From the NCBI GenBank assembly GCA_017610405.1, contig JAFCCD010000003.1:1-36168 (forward strand): a DNA stretch of 36,168 bases, written 5' to 3'. The notes below the pieces were generated by a model that worked only from the letters and a program-made list of their open reading frames with translations, ran no database searches and was not told the origin of the DNA. Positions 25,421 through 34,782 of this stretch are shown here, piece by piece. Source of the DNA: Nanobdellota archaeon (GTDB lineage Archaea > Nanobdellota > Nanobdellia > Pacearchaeales > GW2011-AR1). Numbering within the stretch: the stretch's first letter is position 1; each line of letters begins with the position of its first letter. The translations under genes and the position numbers were made by a program.

Positions 25421-25565
25421 TCCCTCCGCCCAGATTCGAACTGGGGATCTCCCGGGTACTGCTTTACCCGAAAACCGGCTTTTGGGGTTTCATAGTAATC
25501 ATGATTGAATCTCCACCTTAGTTAAAAACTACAGCCAGGCGCTTTAACCACTAAGCTACGAAGGG
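25421..25565 (-). tRNA. tRNA-Tyr(GTA) with about 72-nt intron
   Basis: Acceptor CCCTTCG/CGGAGGG (C1-G72, A73), D-arm GCTT..AAGC, anticodon stem CCTGG/CCGGG with CTGTAG before the intron (25457-25528), T-arm CCCAG-TTCGAAT-CTGGG. Confidence 0.85.
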
Positions 25566-25600
25566 TATTTTAAGAAATAAATACTGACTTTTAAAAGTTC

Positions 25601-26980
25601 TTATTCTTCAATATCTTTCTTTCTCTGCTCTGCTATAAAAAATGCGCGGTTTGATTCAGACTCATGAATTTCGCCTTCTTTTTCATATATAGCAGTTGCT
25701 GTAGGAAGTGCAAACTTCCCAATAACACCTATCTTAGAATAAATTATATATGATAAGACCCTCATTTCTCCTGGTTCAAGTTTTTCAAAATTCCATTCCA
25801 TTCTTCTGTTTTTCTTGTCTATTTTTGATGGGTGGTCTCCTCCAAATCTTTCATAAATTTCAACCAAAGGAGGAAGTTTGTCCACGACATTAACTCTTTC
25901 AACATATTTCTTTGCATTGACTAAAACAGAAACTTTTAGTGCGAATTCTCCGCCCTTGGATTTTACAAAGGAAACTTTTTTCTTTAGAACAAGAGTTGTT
26001 TCATTGTATTTTTTAGTTAAAACAACAATAAAAATTACAAACAAAATAATTAAAAATGGAAACAACCAATTTGTTTTTACAACTATTTCCAAAGTTTCTC
26101 CTGGCATTATTTTCTCATCCCATGTATAATAAATAGTAGTACCATCTCTTTCCACAATCCCTGGTTCAGGATTAAAACTTGTAAAAAGCCGGGAGATAAT
26201 ATTTTTCTTTATTACTGTTTCAGATTGCTCAATAGTGTTTCCTGTATTTTTCTTCTCAATTATTTTCGTTGTTATTAAAAAACCAAAATCTTTTTTTGTT
26301 GTAGTAAGTATATTTTTTTCAACAAAGTTTATCGTTCCTTCAACTTCTACTTCTTTCCCCCCAATATTCATCTTTGCTGTCAAGGTATAAAATCCTGCCA
26401 CTAATTCTTTAAAATCCTTTGAATTAAGTTGGATAGGAAATTCTTTCGTCTCTTCAGGTCCTAAAGAAAAACTTTTTTCAATGTTAAAAAAAGGAGAAGA
26501 AAAATTTATATCAATTTTTCCAAAATCAAAATTTTCTCTGTTCTTGATAAATATATTAATAGAATTTAATTCGGGGTCAATATTCTGAGAACCAATTAAA
26601 AGAGCATCTTGTAAATCAATTATCTTAAATGTAAGAGTTTCAGCAATTTCAGAAGAATCACTTGCTTTAATGTAATAAGTTATAGTATAAAACCCTCTTT
26701 CGCTAATTGAATTTAAAGGGATAATTTCAAGAGGAATTTCTTTTGTTTCTCCCTTTTTTATATGAACTTTTTCAGGAGATAGAAGAAATCCTAAAAAATT
26801 AAAAAATTCAAAATCACTTGAAATACCTAAATTAGTTATTTCTAAATCAAAAACAATTCGATTATTCAACTCTGCAATCAAAACTTCACCAGTGCTCTTT
26901 TTTTCAATTTCTAAATTTATAGCAAGAATTGTAGGAATAATTAAAAGTATTAGTAAAGAGATTAAAATAATTTTTTTCAT
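25601..26980 (-). CDS. Signal peptide/TM-anchored protein with CARDB/NEW3-like Ig domains
   Basis: N-terminal signal, repeated beta-rich domains (FDLEITNLGISSDFEF...), internal TM helix, DUF11-like VNVVDKLPPLVEIYERFGG. Confidence 0.6.
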   Translation of the reverse strand: MKKIILISLLILLIIPTILAINLEIEKKSTGEVLIAELNNRIVFDLEITNLGISSDFEFFNFLGFLLSPEKVHIKKGETKEIPLEIIPLNSISERGFYTITYYIKASDSSEIAETLTFKIIDLQDALLIGSQNIDPELNSINIFIKNRENFDFGKIDINFSSPFFNIEKSFSLGPEETKEFPIQLNSKDFKELVAGFYTLTAKMNIGGKEVEVEGTINFVEKNILTTTKKDFGFLITTKIIEKKNTGNTIEQSETVIKKNIISRLFTSFNPEPGIVERDGTTIYYTWDEKIMPGETLEIVVKTNWLFPFLIILFVIFIVVLTKKYNETTLVLKKKVSFVKSKGGEFALKVSVLVNAKKYVERVNVVDKLPPLVEIYERFGGDHPSKIDKKNRRMEWNFEKLEPGEMRVLSYIIYSKIGVIGKFALPTATAIYEKEGEIHESESNRAFFIAEQRKKDIEE

Positions 26981-27041
26981 AAAAAAAACAAAGAGGAATT
27001 CTATTTAAGGATTTCGGTGATAATCCTATGACCAAAATTTA

Positions 27042-27545
27042 TTATTTTTTTCCTTCAAGATCAAGATAAGCTTTTGCTTGGCTCAGAAGTTCATCACAAT
27101 CACCAGCAATTTTGCCTTTGTATTCGTCTACCCTAGAAGGAATTACCCATTTTTCATAAATTGCCCGAAGAAATTTGTTAAAAGCACTCATCTCAAATTT
27201 TCCCTTATAATCTCTCACAATAATCCCTTTAGTAGCGAGTTTTATAGAAGCTTTATTTGTCTTTATCTTTTTTCCACCCTGTGTAATTTCCACATTTTTA
27301 AGACCTTTCACATCAAATCTAACTTTCATATCAAACCTAAAATAATCTGTAAGTTCTTTTCCCCCCTCCCATTCAACAGTAATTTCTTTTTCATCTCCTT
27401 TTAACTTTTCCTCATATTTTGTTTCAGAGAGATCTAATCCTATCTCTTCAGTAATCCATTCATAACAAAACTTATAAAATTCTGAAAATGAAAAAATCCC
27501 AACAGATTTAATAGTGCTTGAAAATACTGTTTCTTTTTCTGCCAT
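27042..27545 (-). CDS. Conserved-type hypothetical protein
   Basis: MAEKETVFSSTIKSVGIFSFSEFYKFCYEWITEEIGL...; start reassigned to internal Met. Confidence 0.6.
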   Translation of the reverse strand: MAEKETVFSSTIKSVGIFSFSEFYKFCYEWITEEIGLDLSETKYEEKLKGDEKEITVEWEGGKELTDYFRFDMKVRFDVKGLKNVEITQGGKKIKTNKASIKLATKGIIVRDYKGKFEMSAFNKFLRAIYEKWVIPSRVDEYKGKIAGDCDELLSQAKAYLDLEGKK

Positions 27546-27600
27546 TATTTTATAAAGAAAAATATAATTTAAATAGTTAACTAAACCTCTTTTAGAATAA

Positions 27601-28161
27601 CTATATTGAATTTTTACATGATTCACAAATTAACATTCCATTAACTCTATAAAGGAAATCTATTCCTCCGCATTCCTCACATATCCCTTCCATAGAAGTT
27701 TTCTCTTTCGCTTTCTTTATCCTTTTTAATTTTCTCACTTCTTCCCTAATTTTTGCAAATTCCTCAAGTTCTGGATAAAATTCTGGGTTAAAGTTCAAAA
27801 TATCTTTTACAGTTACTATTCCAACAAGCTGGTTATTATTAATTACAGGAAGTCTTTTAAATTTCAGTTTTTTCATCTTGCTCATTGCTTCCCTAATAGT
27901 TGCAAAAGGTCTAACTGTGATAATTTTTTTAGGAGAAATATCTATAGCTTTTATATTTGCAAGATCTTTTCTTGATTTCTTTACAAGTGCCCACAAAATA
28001 TCCTTTTCATTAATAAATCCAATAAGCTTTTTTTTATCAACAATAAGAATACTTCCTATTCTTTTCTTAACCATCTTCTTAGCACATTTCAAAAGATCGT
28101 CATTAGGTCCAACAGTTATAGGTTCACGAGTCATCACATCTGCAACTAATATATCTTTCAT
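27601..28161 (-). CDS. Tandem CBS-domain protein with C-terminal zinc ribbon
   Basis: MKDILVADVMTREPITVGPNDDL...GFINEKDILWALV...LVGIVTVKDIL; CEECGGIDF...CESC. Confidence 0.85.
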   Translation of the reverse strand: MKDILVADVMTREPITVGPNDDLLKCAKKMVKKRIGSILIVDKKKLIGFINEKDILWALVKKSRKDLANIKAIDISPKKIITVRPFATIREAMSKMKKLKFKRLPVINNNQLVGIVTVKDILNFNPEFYPELEEFAKIREEVRKLKRIKKAKEKTSMEGICEECGGIDFLYRVNGMLICESCKNSI

Positions 28162-28220
28162 TATCTTATTAATATGTTTTTTGCTTATAAACTTTATGAG
28201 ATTGTTTTCTATTACAACAA

Positions 28221-28230
28221 TATTTAAATA
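28221..28230 (+). promoter_or_regulatory. TATA-box-like element for thermosome gene
   Basis: tatttaaata 22-31 nt upstream of ATG 28252; no SD, leaderless-like. Confidence 0.5.
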
Positions 28231-28251
28231 AATTCTAAGAAGAATATAATT

Positions 28252-29877
28252 ATGACAGAAAAACCAATGGTTCTTATGCCTGAAGATGTCCAAAGAATTC
28301 TCGGAAAAGACGCTCAAAAAAATAACATAATGGCTGCGAAAATGGTTGCAGAGATTGTTAAAACAACTCTCGGACCAAGAGGCATGGATAAAATGCTTGT
28401 TTCTCCAACAAATGACATAATAATTACAAATGACGGAGTTACAATTCTTGAAGAAATGCAAATAGAACATCCTGCTGCAAAAATGATGGTTGAAATTGCG
28501 AGGACACAGGAAGAAGAAGTTGGTGATGGGACAACAACAGCAGTAATGATTGCTGGAAAACTTTTAGAAAATGCAGAAAAACTTCTTGATAAAAAAATTC
28601 ATCCAACTGTTATTACAAAAGGATATAGAATTGCTGCAGATAAATCTCAAGAAATTCTTTTAGATCTTGCTCTTAAAATAACTGCAGAAGATGACGATAT
28701 TTTAAAAGAAATTGCTAAAACTGCAATGACTGGAAAAGGTGCAGAAGATTCAAGGGAAAAATTTGCAAGGATTATTGTTAAAGCAATAAAACAGGTGGAA
28801 AACAACGGAAAAGTTGATTTAAATGATATAAAAATAGAAAAATCAAAAAGAGATGGAATAAAAGATACAGAGCTTATTCAAGGAATAGTTCTTGACAAAG
28901 AAAAAGTATCTTACGACATGCCAAAAATTGTAAAAGATGCTAAAATTGCTCTTATTGACTTTACTCTTGAAATTAAAAATCCAGAAATTGATACAAAGAT
29001 TTCAATCACTTCTCCAGAACAACTTCATGATTTTGTAATACAAGAAGAACTAGAAATTAAATCCATGGTAGAGAAAATAAAATTATCAGGAGCAAGTGTA
29101 ATTTTCTGTCAAAAAGGAATTGATGATTTTGCCCAGTATCTTCTTGCCAAAGAAAAGATATATGCTTGTCGTAGAGTTGCTAAAAGTGATATGGAAAAAA
29201 TAGCAAAAGCTACAGGAGGAAAAATTGTCAGCAATCTCAACGAACTAACTCCTTTTGAATTGGGAAATGCTGGAAATGTTGAAGAAGTAAAGCAGGGAGA
29301 AAACACTTTTACTTATATTAAAGAATGTCAAAATCCAAAAGCATTAACAATTCTTATTCATGGGGGTTCAGAACATGTTATTGATGAAATAAAAAGAGCA
29401 ATAAAAGATGGTTTAGGAGATGTTGCATGTACTCTACAATCAGGATTAATTGTGTCTGGAGGAGGTGCTATAGAAATAGAACTTGCAAAAAGGCTTCGTG
29501 AATTTTCACAAGGTTTAAGCGGAAGAGAACAACTGGCTGTTGAAGAATTTGCTTCTGCTCTTGAGTTTATTCCAAGTAGTCTTGCAGAAAATGCAGGATT
29601 AGACCCTATTGACATAATAACTGAACTTAAATCAAGGCATGATTCAGGAGAGAAAAATGCAGGTCTTAATTTATTTACCAACAAAATTGAAAATGTTCTT
29701 GAAGCAAGAATTATAGAACCTTTAAAGACAAAAAGTCAGGCTCTAAATTCAGCTAGCGAGGTCTCAATTATGATTTTAAGAATAGATGATATTATTTCTT
29801 CAACAGGTAAAGAGTCTTTAGGAACAGGTTTAAAGCAAGGTAAAGAAAAAATTTCTCCAGATTATGGGGATTTCTAA
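28252..29877 (+). CDS. thsA: Thermosome (group II chaperonin) subunit
   Basis: [72 protein letters not shown]. Confidence 0.97.
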   Translation: MTEKPMVLMPEDVQRILGKDAQKNNIMAAKMVAEIVKTTLGPRGMDKMLVSPTNDIIITNDGVTILEEMQIEHPAAKMMVEIARTQEEEVGDGTTTAVMIAGKLLENAEKLLDKKIHPTVITKGYRIAADKSQEILLDLALKITAEDDDILKEIAKTAMTGKGAEDSREKFARIIVKAIKQVENNGKVDLNDIKIEKSKRDGIKDTELIQGIVLDKEKVSYDMPKIVKDAKIALIDFTLEIKNPEIDTKISITSPEQLHDFVIQEELEIKSMVEKIKLSGASVIFCQKGIDDFAQYLLAKEKIYACRRVAKSDMEKIAKATGGKIVSNLNELTPFELGNAGNVEEVKQGENTFTYIKECQNPKALTILIHGGSEHVIDEIKRAIKDGLGDVACTLQSGLIVSGGGAIEIELAKRLREFSQGLSGREQLAVEEFASALEFIPSSLAENAGLDPIDIITELKSRHDSGEKNAGLNLFTNKIENVLEARIIEPLKTKSQALNSASEVSIMILRIDDIISSTGKESLGTGLKQGKEKISPDYGDF

Positions 29878-29915
29878 ACTTTTATAAAATCCTTCTGTTT
29901 TCTTACTTTAGAAAA

Positions 29916-29993
29916 ATGAAAAAAGATAAGAATTATGATTTTGTAATTCTAGATGCTGCGGGTGCTGGTTTAGCAGCTGCTTACAGTGTATGA
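29916..29993 (+). pseudogene. N-terminal remnant of a thioredoxin-reductase-like FAD/NAD-binding protein
   Basis: MKKDKNYDFVILDAAGAGLAAAYSV* resembles DVIIIGAGPAGLAAAIYAA with degenerate Gly motif and early stop. Confidence 0.5.
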
Positions 29994-30027
29994 ATATATA
30001 AAAAAGAATAGGATTTTTACACCTTGA

Positions 30028-30240
30028 TTATTCAACCAAAACCTTTTCCTCAATTATTCTAGAAATAGGTTTTCCTGTTTTTTCCTTTAACTTCTTGAGC
30101 TTGTTTATAGTATCTACTGAAAGAGTTATATCTATTCTTTTTCGCTGAAACCCAAGTTCTCCTGTCTTATCATAATTTTCAAGAGCTTCAAAGGTTTTTT
30201 TATGTTTTTTCAATATTTTTTTAATTTCATTTAATTGCAT
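30028..30240 (-). CDS. Ribbon-helix-helix-like putative antitoxin
   Basis: IDITLSVDTINKLKKLKEKTGKPISRIIEEKV; overlaps the upstream Fic/Doc-like ORF by 14 bp. Confidence 0.55.
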   Translation of the reverse strand: MQLNEIKKILKKHKKTFEALENYDKTGELGFQRKRIDITLSVDTINKLKKLKEKTGKPISRIIEEKVLVE

Positions 30241-30568
30241 TTTTTAGCCTCCTCTCAATTTTCCTTATATCATTAATATTTTGTTTTGCTATTGAAATAA
30301 GATGATGGGTTAATAATTCTTCATTTATTTGTTTATCATATTTATTTGCAAAAGCATAGGCAACAAATGCTGCTGTTCTTTTATTTCCGTCTGAAAATGG
30401 ATAATCCACTAATATTGCTCTCCACAGATAGGCTAATTTTTTATACATACCTAATTTCTCGTTCTCTATTCTTAAAAAAGCAAAGTCTAAACTAGAACCA
30501 CTTCTAAGATTACCTTCAAATCCATGATTAATTCTAAGCAGGTCTTTCTTACCAATATTCATACACAT
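30227..30568 (-). CDS. Fic/Doc-family protein with His-to-Tyr motif change
   Basis: ILVDYPFSDGNKRTAAFVAYAFA corresponds to the HxFx(D/N)(A/G)NKRT Doc motif. Confidence 0.75.
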   Translation of the reverse strand: MCMNIGKKDLLRINHGFEGNLRSGSSLDFAFLRIENEKLGMYKKLAYLWRAILVDYPFSDGNKRTAAFVAYAFANKYDKQINEELLTHHLISIAKQNINDIRKIERRLKNAIK

Positions 30569-30643
30569 AAATAATGGATAGTTAGTATTTTAAATCTTTT
30601 TATTTAAAGGAATATTTATAAATCTCTCTCTTGTTTTTGAAAA

Positions 30644-31630
30644 ATGGCACTAGATTTTGAAAAAGAAAAACTGGTTGAAGAACTAAAAAAAAGAAAACCC
30701 AAAAAAGTTCTTGTCCAGCTTGCAGAAGGAATCAAGCAAAATTCTGGAGAAATTAAAAAAGAAATTGAAGAGCTTGGAATTAAAGTAATATTTTCAGGAG
30801 AAACTTCCTGGGGTGCTTGTGATATTGCTATAGATGAAGCAAAATCTGTCGGAGCAGATTTAATAGTTCATTTTGGACATGCCCAATTCATCGAAACATC
30901 TTTTCCAGTAATTTATGTAGAAGTTAAAGACATACTTGACTTGAATTCTCTTCTCGAAAAATCTTTAGAATTTTTCAAAGATTACAAAACCCTCGGATTA
31001 TCTTATTCTATTCAACATCGCCATGATATTGATAAAGTAATAAAATTCTATGAAGAAAAAGCCAAGAAAATTATTTTATCAAAGAAAAAAGGAACAAATG
31101 CTTATGAAGGGCATATAACTGGCTGTAATTATCAAGGTTTAAAAGAAATTCAAAACCAAGTTGAATGTTTTGTAATTATTGGGAATAGATTTCATTCAAT
31201 CGGCGCAACCCTTGCTGTAAAAAAACCAGTTTTCCTTATTGATGTTTATAATGATGAAATAAAAACAATGGAGGGGGTAAAAGATGAAATCTTAAAACAA
31301 AGGATAGTCGCTATTGAAAAATTAAAAGACGCGAAAAATATTGGGATTATAATTGGAACAAAATGTGGACAAAAATTCGGCTCTCCTGAAAAATTAATAG
31401 AAAAATTAGAAGAAAAAGAAAAAAATGTTACAATTATCACAATGAATGAATTAACTCCTGAAAAAATTATGAATTTTTATAAGATAGATGTTTTCATAGA
31501 ACTTGCATGCCCGAGAATTGCACTTAACGATTTTGCAAATTATCCAAAACCAATTTTAACAAGTAGAGAGGCTGAAGTTGCATTAGGAGAAATTTCCTGG
31601 GATGAAATTTTAGAACAAGGCCTATTATAA
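30644..31630 (+). CDS. dph2: Diphthamide biosynthesis enzyme Dph2 (archaeal Dph1/Dph2 family)
   Basis: KKVLVQLAEGIKQ...SGETSWGACDIAIDEAKSVGADLIVHFGHAQF; ELACPRIALNDF. Confidence 0.92.
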   Translation: MALDFEKEKLVEELKKRKPKKVLVQLAEGIKQNSGEIKKEIEELGIKVIFSGETSWGACDIAIDEAKSVGADLIVHFGHAQFIETSFPVIYVEVKDILDLNSLLEKSLEFFKDYKTLGLSYSIQHRHDIDKVIKFYEEKAKKIILSKKKGTNAYEGHITGCNYQGLKEIQNQVECFVIIGNRFHSIGATLAVKKPVFLIDVYNDEIKTMEGVKDEILKQRIVAIEKLKDAKNIGIIIGTKCGQKFGSPEKLIEKLEEKEKNVTIITMNELTPEKIMNFYKIDVFIELACPRIALNDFANYPKPILTSREAEVALGEISWDEILEQGLL

Positions 31631-31679
31631 AAACAAAACATTAATAAAGGTTTTTCTATAAATTATGGAATAAAATAAA

Positions 31680-32705
31680 ATGGATAAAGAAAAAAAAACA
31701 TTGTCAATAAAAATAAAGAAATCAGATTTATGGAAATATTCAACATTTTTGCTTTTAATTATTGTAATTATCTTGCTTTTTCTAAATTTTTCGAATTTTG
31801 AAATTACAGGAAAAACCATTTCTGGAGAAGAAGTTGGAGAAAATTTAATAAATTATTTCTCATCTATAGGTTATGATGGACTTGAAGTTTTAGGTGTTCA
31901 AAGTTTTGGCACAATGTATCTGATAAAAACCAACTATGAAGGACGAGAAGTTCCTTTTTATATCACTAAAGACGGCTATATTATAGGAAATTCCCTGATT
32001 TCGATTATTCCTGAAGAAGAAACTGAACCAAGTGCTAACCAACAAACAGAAATTATAAAATCCGATAAGCCACTTGTTGAATTATTTGTTATGAGCTATT
32101 GCCCTTACGGAACTCAGGCTGAAAAAGGAATTATCCCTGCTATTCAAACTCTGGGAGATAAGATTGACTTCAAACTAAGATTTGTTTATTATCTAATGCA
32201 TGGTGAAAAAGAAGCTGATGAAAATCTGAGAGAATATTGTATTCAAAAAATAGCTCCTGAAAAACTGTTAGATTATATGAATTGTTTCTTAGAAGGAAAT
32301 GGAGTTGAATCTGATGGATACATTTCTGAAGGAAATGACGTGGATTATTGTTTAACTAAGGCTAACATTGATAAAAGTGCTTTAGAGATTTATATGGCTA
32401 AAGCAAATAAGGAGTTCTCTATTAAAGAAAACTTAGAAGATAAAGATTCTTGGTTAAGTGGACATTATCCCTTATTTGATATAGATGCCAAACTAAACAA
32501 ACAATATGAAATAGAAGGAAGCCCAACACTTATTATTAACGGAAAAAAAGTTTCAAGCTCGAGGGATCCTGCTTCTTATTTAAGCATAATTTGCCAGGCC
32601 TTTACAGAAACACCTGAAGAGTGTGCTACTAAATTGTCTTCAGAAACACCTTCACCTTACTTTGGATGGGAAGGAACAGGAACTTCAACAACAGCCCAGT
32701 GTTAA
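31680..32705 (+). CDS. Membrane-anchored DsbA/thioredoxin-like protein
   Basis: N-terminal TM; VELFVMSYCPYGTQAEKGI and cis-Pro EGSPTLIINGKKV. Confidence 0.8.
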   Translation: MDKEKKTLSIKIKKSDLWKYSTFLLLIIVIILLFLNFSNFEITGKTISGEEVGENLINYFSSIGYDGLEVLGVQSFGTMYLIKTNYEGREVPFYITKDGYIIGNSLISIIPEEETEPSANQQTEIIKSDKPLVELFVMSYCPYGTQAEKGIIPAIQTLGDKIDFKLRFVYYLMHGEKEADENLREYCIQKIAPEKLLDYMNCFLEGNGVESDGYISEGNDVDYCLTKANIDKSALEIYMAKANKEFSIKENLEDKDSWLSGHYPLFDIDAKLNKQYEIEGSPTLIINGKKVSSSRDPASYLSIICQAFTETPEECATKLSSETPSPYFGWEGTGTSTTAQC

Positions 32706-32736
32706 AAAAACGAATAAAATTTTCTTTTAAAATATT

Positions 32737-33327
32737 ATGAAATTCAGTTTTAAAGAGAAAAAAGATTTATTTTTTGCAGGTATTATGATATCTTTAGCTT
32801 TTGCTATTCTTCTGTCTGGTGGATTAGGAGGAATTTTAAGTTCAAATTTTTACATTGTTTTTGTAATTGCTTTTTTTACAGCAGGGACAGGATTTTTACT
32901 CCATGAATTAATGCACAAATATGTTGCTCAAAGTTATGGGTTATTTGCAGAGTTTCGTGCATATTACAAAATGTTATGGATGGCCATAGCTTTTTCATTT
33001 TTTGGTTTTATTCTAGCTGCCCCAGGAGCAGTTTATATTCGTGGAAATATCAACAAAGAAAAAAATGGGAAAATCTCTATAGCAGGCCCTTTAACCAACC
33101 TTGTGCTTGGATTTCTGTTTTTGATTTTTCTTTTAATTCTAAATTCAGAAGGAATTTTAAGATTATTTCTGGAATTTGGATTAACAATAAACTCTCTTCT
33201 TGCTGCATTTAATATGATTCCTGTTCTGCCTTTTGATGGTGCTAAAGTTTTTGCGTGGAACAAAAAAGTCTATACAATAACCATTATTTTAGCAGTAGGA
33301 TTGTTCTTTCTAAGCTGGTTTATTTAA
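32737..33327 (+). CDS. M50-type (site-2 protease family) membrane metalloprotease
   Basis: FLLHELMHKYVAQSYG zinc motif and IPVLPFDGAKVFAWN. Confidence 0.85.
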   Translation: MKFSFKEKKDLFFAGIMISLAFAILLSGGLGGILSSNFYIVFVIAFFTAGTGFLLHELMHKYVAQSYGLFAEFRAYYKMLWMAIAFSFFGFILAAPGAVYIRGNINKEKNGKISIAGPLTNLVLGFLFLIFLLILNSEGILRLFLEFGLTINSLLAAFNMIPVLPFDGAKVFAWNKKVYTITIILAVGLFFLSWFI

Positions 33328-33389
33328 CAAAAAAAGATTATAGAACTTCTTATCAAAAGGTTTAAAAGAAGAGTGTTTTTTGGAATTAT

Positions 33390-34013
33390 ATGGTAGGAGA
33401 GTTAGAACAAAAATCCCTATTTAAATCTGAATCTACTATTAACAATAATCCACTTTTTGAGGTTGAAGAATCTCTTCCTTATAAAATCACACCAAATCTT
33501 TCTGTTGCTTTTGGAGTAACAAAAAAAGGTTTGCTTGAAGGAAACTATAGAACTCTAGAAAATATTTTTTATGGAATAAATAATTTAGGAATCCCTATAG
33601 AAATGTTAGTCATAGAAAATCCTGATGAAATTTTGGCAAATTATTTTGCTGCCGGTAAATTAAAGAGACATAATAGACATCTTAGTTTAAATCTTCCCCA
33701 TGATTTTTTACCATTAATAAACGCGCTCAATAAACATTCTTATCCAGATGGATTTGCCAGTCTTGCACATAATTTCAGAAATTATTTTAACAAAAATCCT
33801 GGAAAACAAAAAGAAAGATTAAGTATTTTAGAAAAAACTACAAAAGATGAATTTATTGCATCATTTTTTAGCCCATATAAATTTTCAAATAAAGATGTAG
33901 AATTTAATCATGATTTTTATGATCCTAATTTTGATGGAAGAGATAAGGGAATTTATGTAAATAAAATTTATGAAAAATTTCTCAGTTTAAGTCAGGAAGT
34001 TAAGGAAATTTAA
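33390..34013 (+). CDS. Hypothetical protein, 207 aa
   Basis: Long ORF, no recognised motif. Confidence 0.6.
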   Translation: MVGELEQKSLFKSESTINNNPLFEVEESLPYKITPNLSVAFGVTKKGLLEGNYRTLENIFYGINNLGIPIEMLVIENPDEILANYFAAGKLKRHNRHLSLNLPHDFLPLINALNKHSYPDGFASLAHNFRNYFNKNPGKQKERLSILEKTTKDEFIASFFSPYKFSNKDVEFNHDFYDPNFDGRDKGIYVNKIYEKFLSLSQEVKEI

Positions 34014-34031
34014 ATAAATTATCATTAAAAA

Positions 34032-34409
34032 TTAAAGTTTCCCTTTCTTCAAACAATTCTGAACAGCATTGAGAGAAAGACATGCACATTGCATTTTTAA
34101 AGGAGTTACATCCACATCTAAAAGTTTCAAAAGATCTTTGTTTTTTAGATTGTAAATATCTTTAACTTTCATTCCTTTGATTTTTTCAGTAAGTTTTGAT
34201 GCAAAAACAATACAAATCAAACATCCTGTGCTGAAAAATTTAGCATCTCTTATAATATTATTTTCAACTCTTAAATAAATTGACATATCATCCCCACAAA
34301 TAGTGTTTATTTCAGAACATTTATGAGTAGGATTTAATAATTTCCCAAAATTTTTAGGATCTTTCCACAATTCAAGAATTTTTTCGTTGTACATATTTTT
34401 ATTTTTCAT
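34032..34409 (-). CDS. SufU/IscU-like Fe-S scaffold protein, copy 2
   Basis: TICGDDMSIYLRV...FSTGCLICIVFASKLTEKIKG...LKMQCACLSLNAV; three conserved Cys. Confidence 0.85.
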   Translation of the reverse strand: MKNKNMYNEKILELWKDPKNFGKLLNPTHKCSEINTICGDDMSIYLRVENNIIRDAKFFSTGCLICIVFASKLTEKIKGMKVKDIYNLKNKDLLKLLDVDVTPLKMQCACLSLNAVQNCLKKGKL

Positions 34410-34780
34410 TTTAATGCCTTTTTTATCGCTTCAAGTGGAAGAAGAGCACATTTAATTCTAGTGGAATTTATTCTTGCTCCAAATAGTTTCTTTATATCAT
34501 CTTTATCTAAATTTTTTATATCTTTAATCTTCATTCCTTTGATTTTTTCAATAAGAAGAGAAGCAACAACTGTGCTAAGAATACATCCACTTCCGCTAAA
34601 TTTAGCATTGATTATTTTTCTATCCTTAACAATAATTTGAACAGTTATCTCATCTCCACATATAGAATTGTGCTCTGTTGCTTCAAAATTGGAGTTTTCA
34701 AGAGATCCAAAATTAGAAGGATTTTTATATAATTCAATAACATGCTTAGGATATATATCTTTATAATTTAATTTTTCCAT
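34406..34780 (-). CDS. SufU/IscU-like Fe-S scaffold protein, copy 1
   Basis: SICGDEITVQIIV...FSGSGCILSTVVASLLIEKIKG...RIKCALLPLEAI. Confidence 0.88.
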   Translation of the reverse strand: MEKLNYKDIYPKHVIELYKNPSNFGSLENSNFEATEHNSICGDEITVQIIVKDRKIINAKFSGSGCILSTVVASLLIEKIKGMKIKDIKNLDKDDIKKLFGARINSTRIKCALLPLEAIKKALK

Positions 34781-34782
34781 TT

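Noticed and set aside
25339-25521. 60-aa plus-strand ORF
   Set aside because: Runs through the antisense of the intron-containing tRNA-Tyr.
27601-28470. Full 289-aa ORF as CBS protein
   Set aside because: N-terminal 100 aa ([18 protein letters not shown]...) is the antisense of the thermosome promoter/start; real start is 28161.
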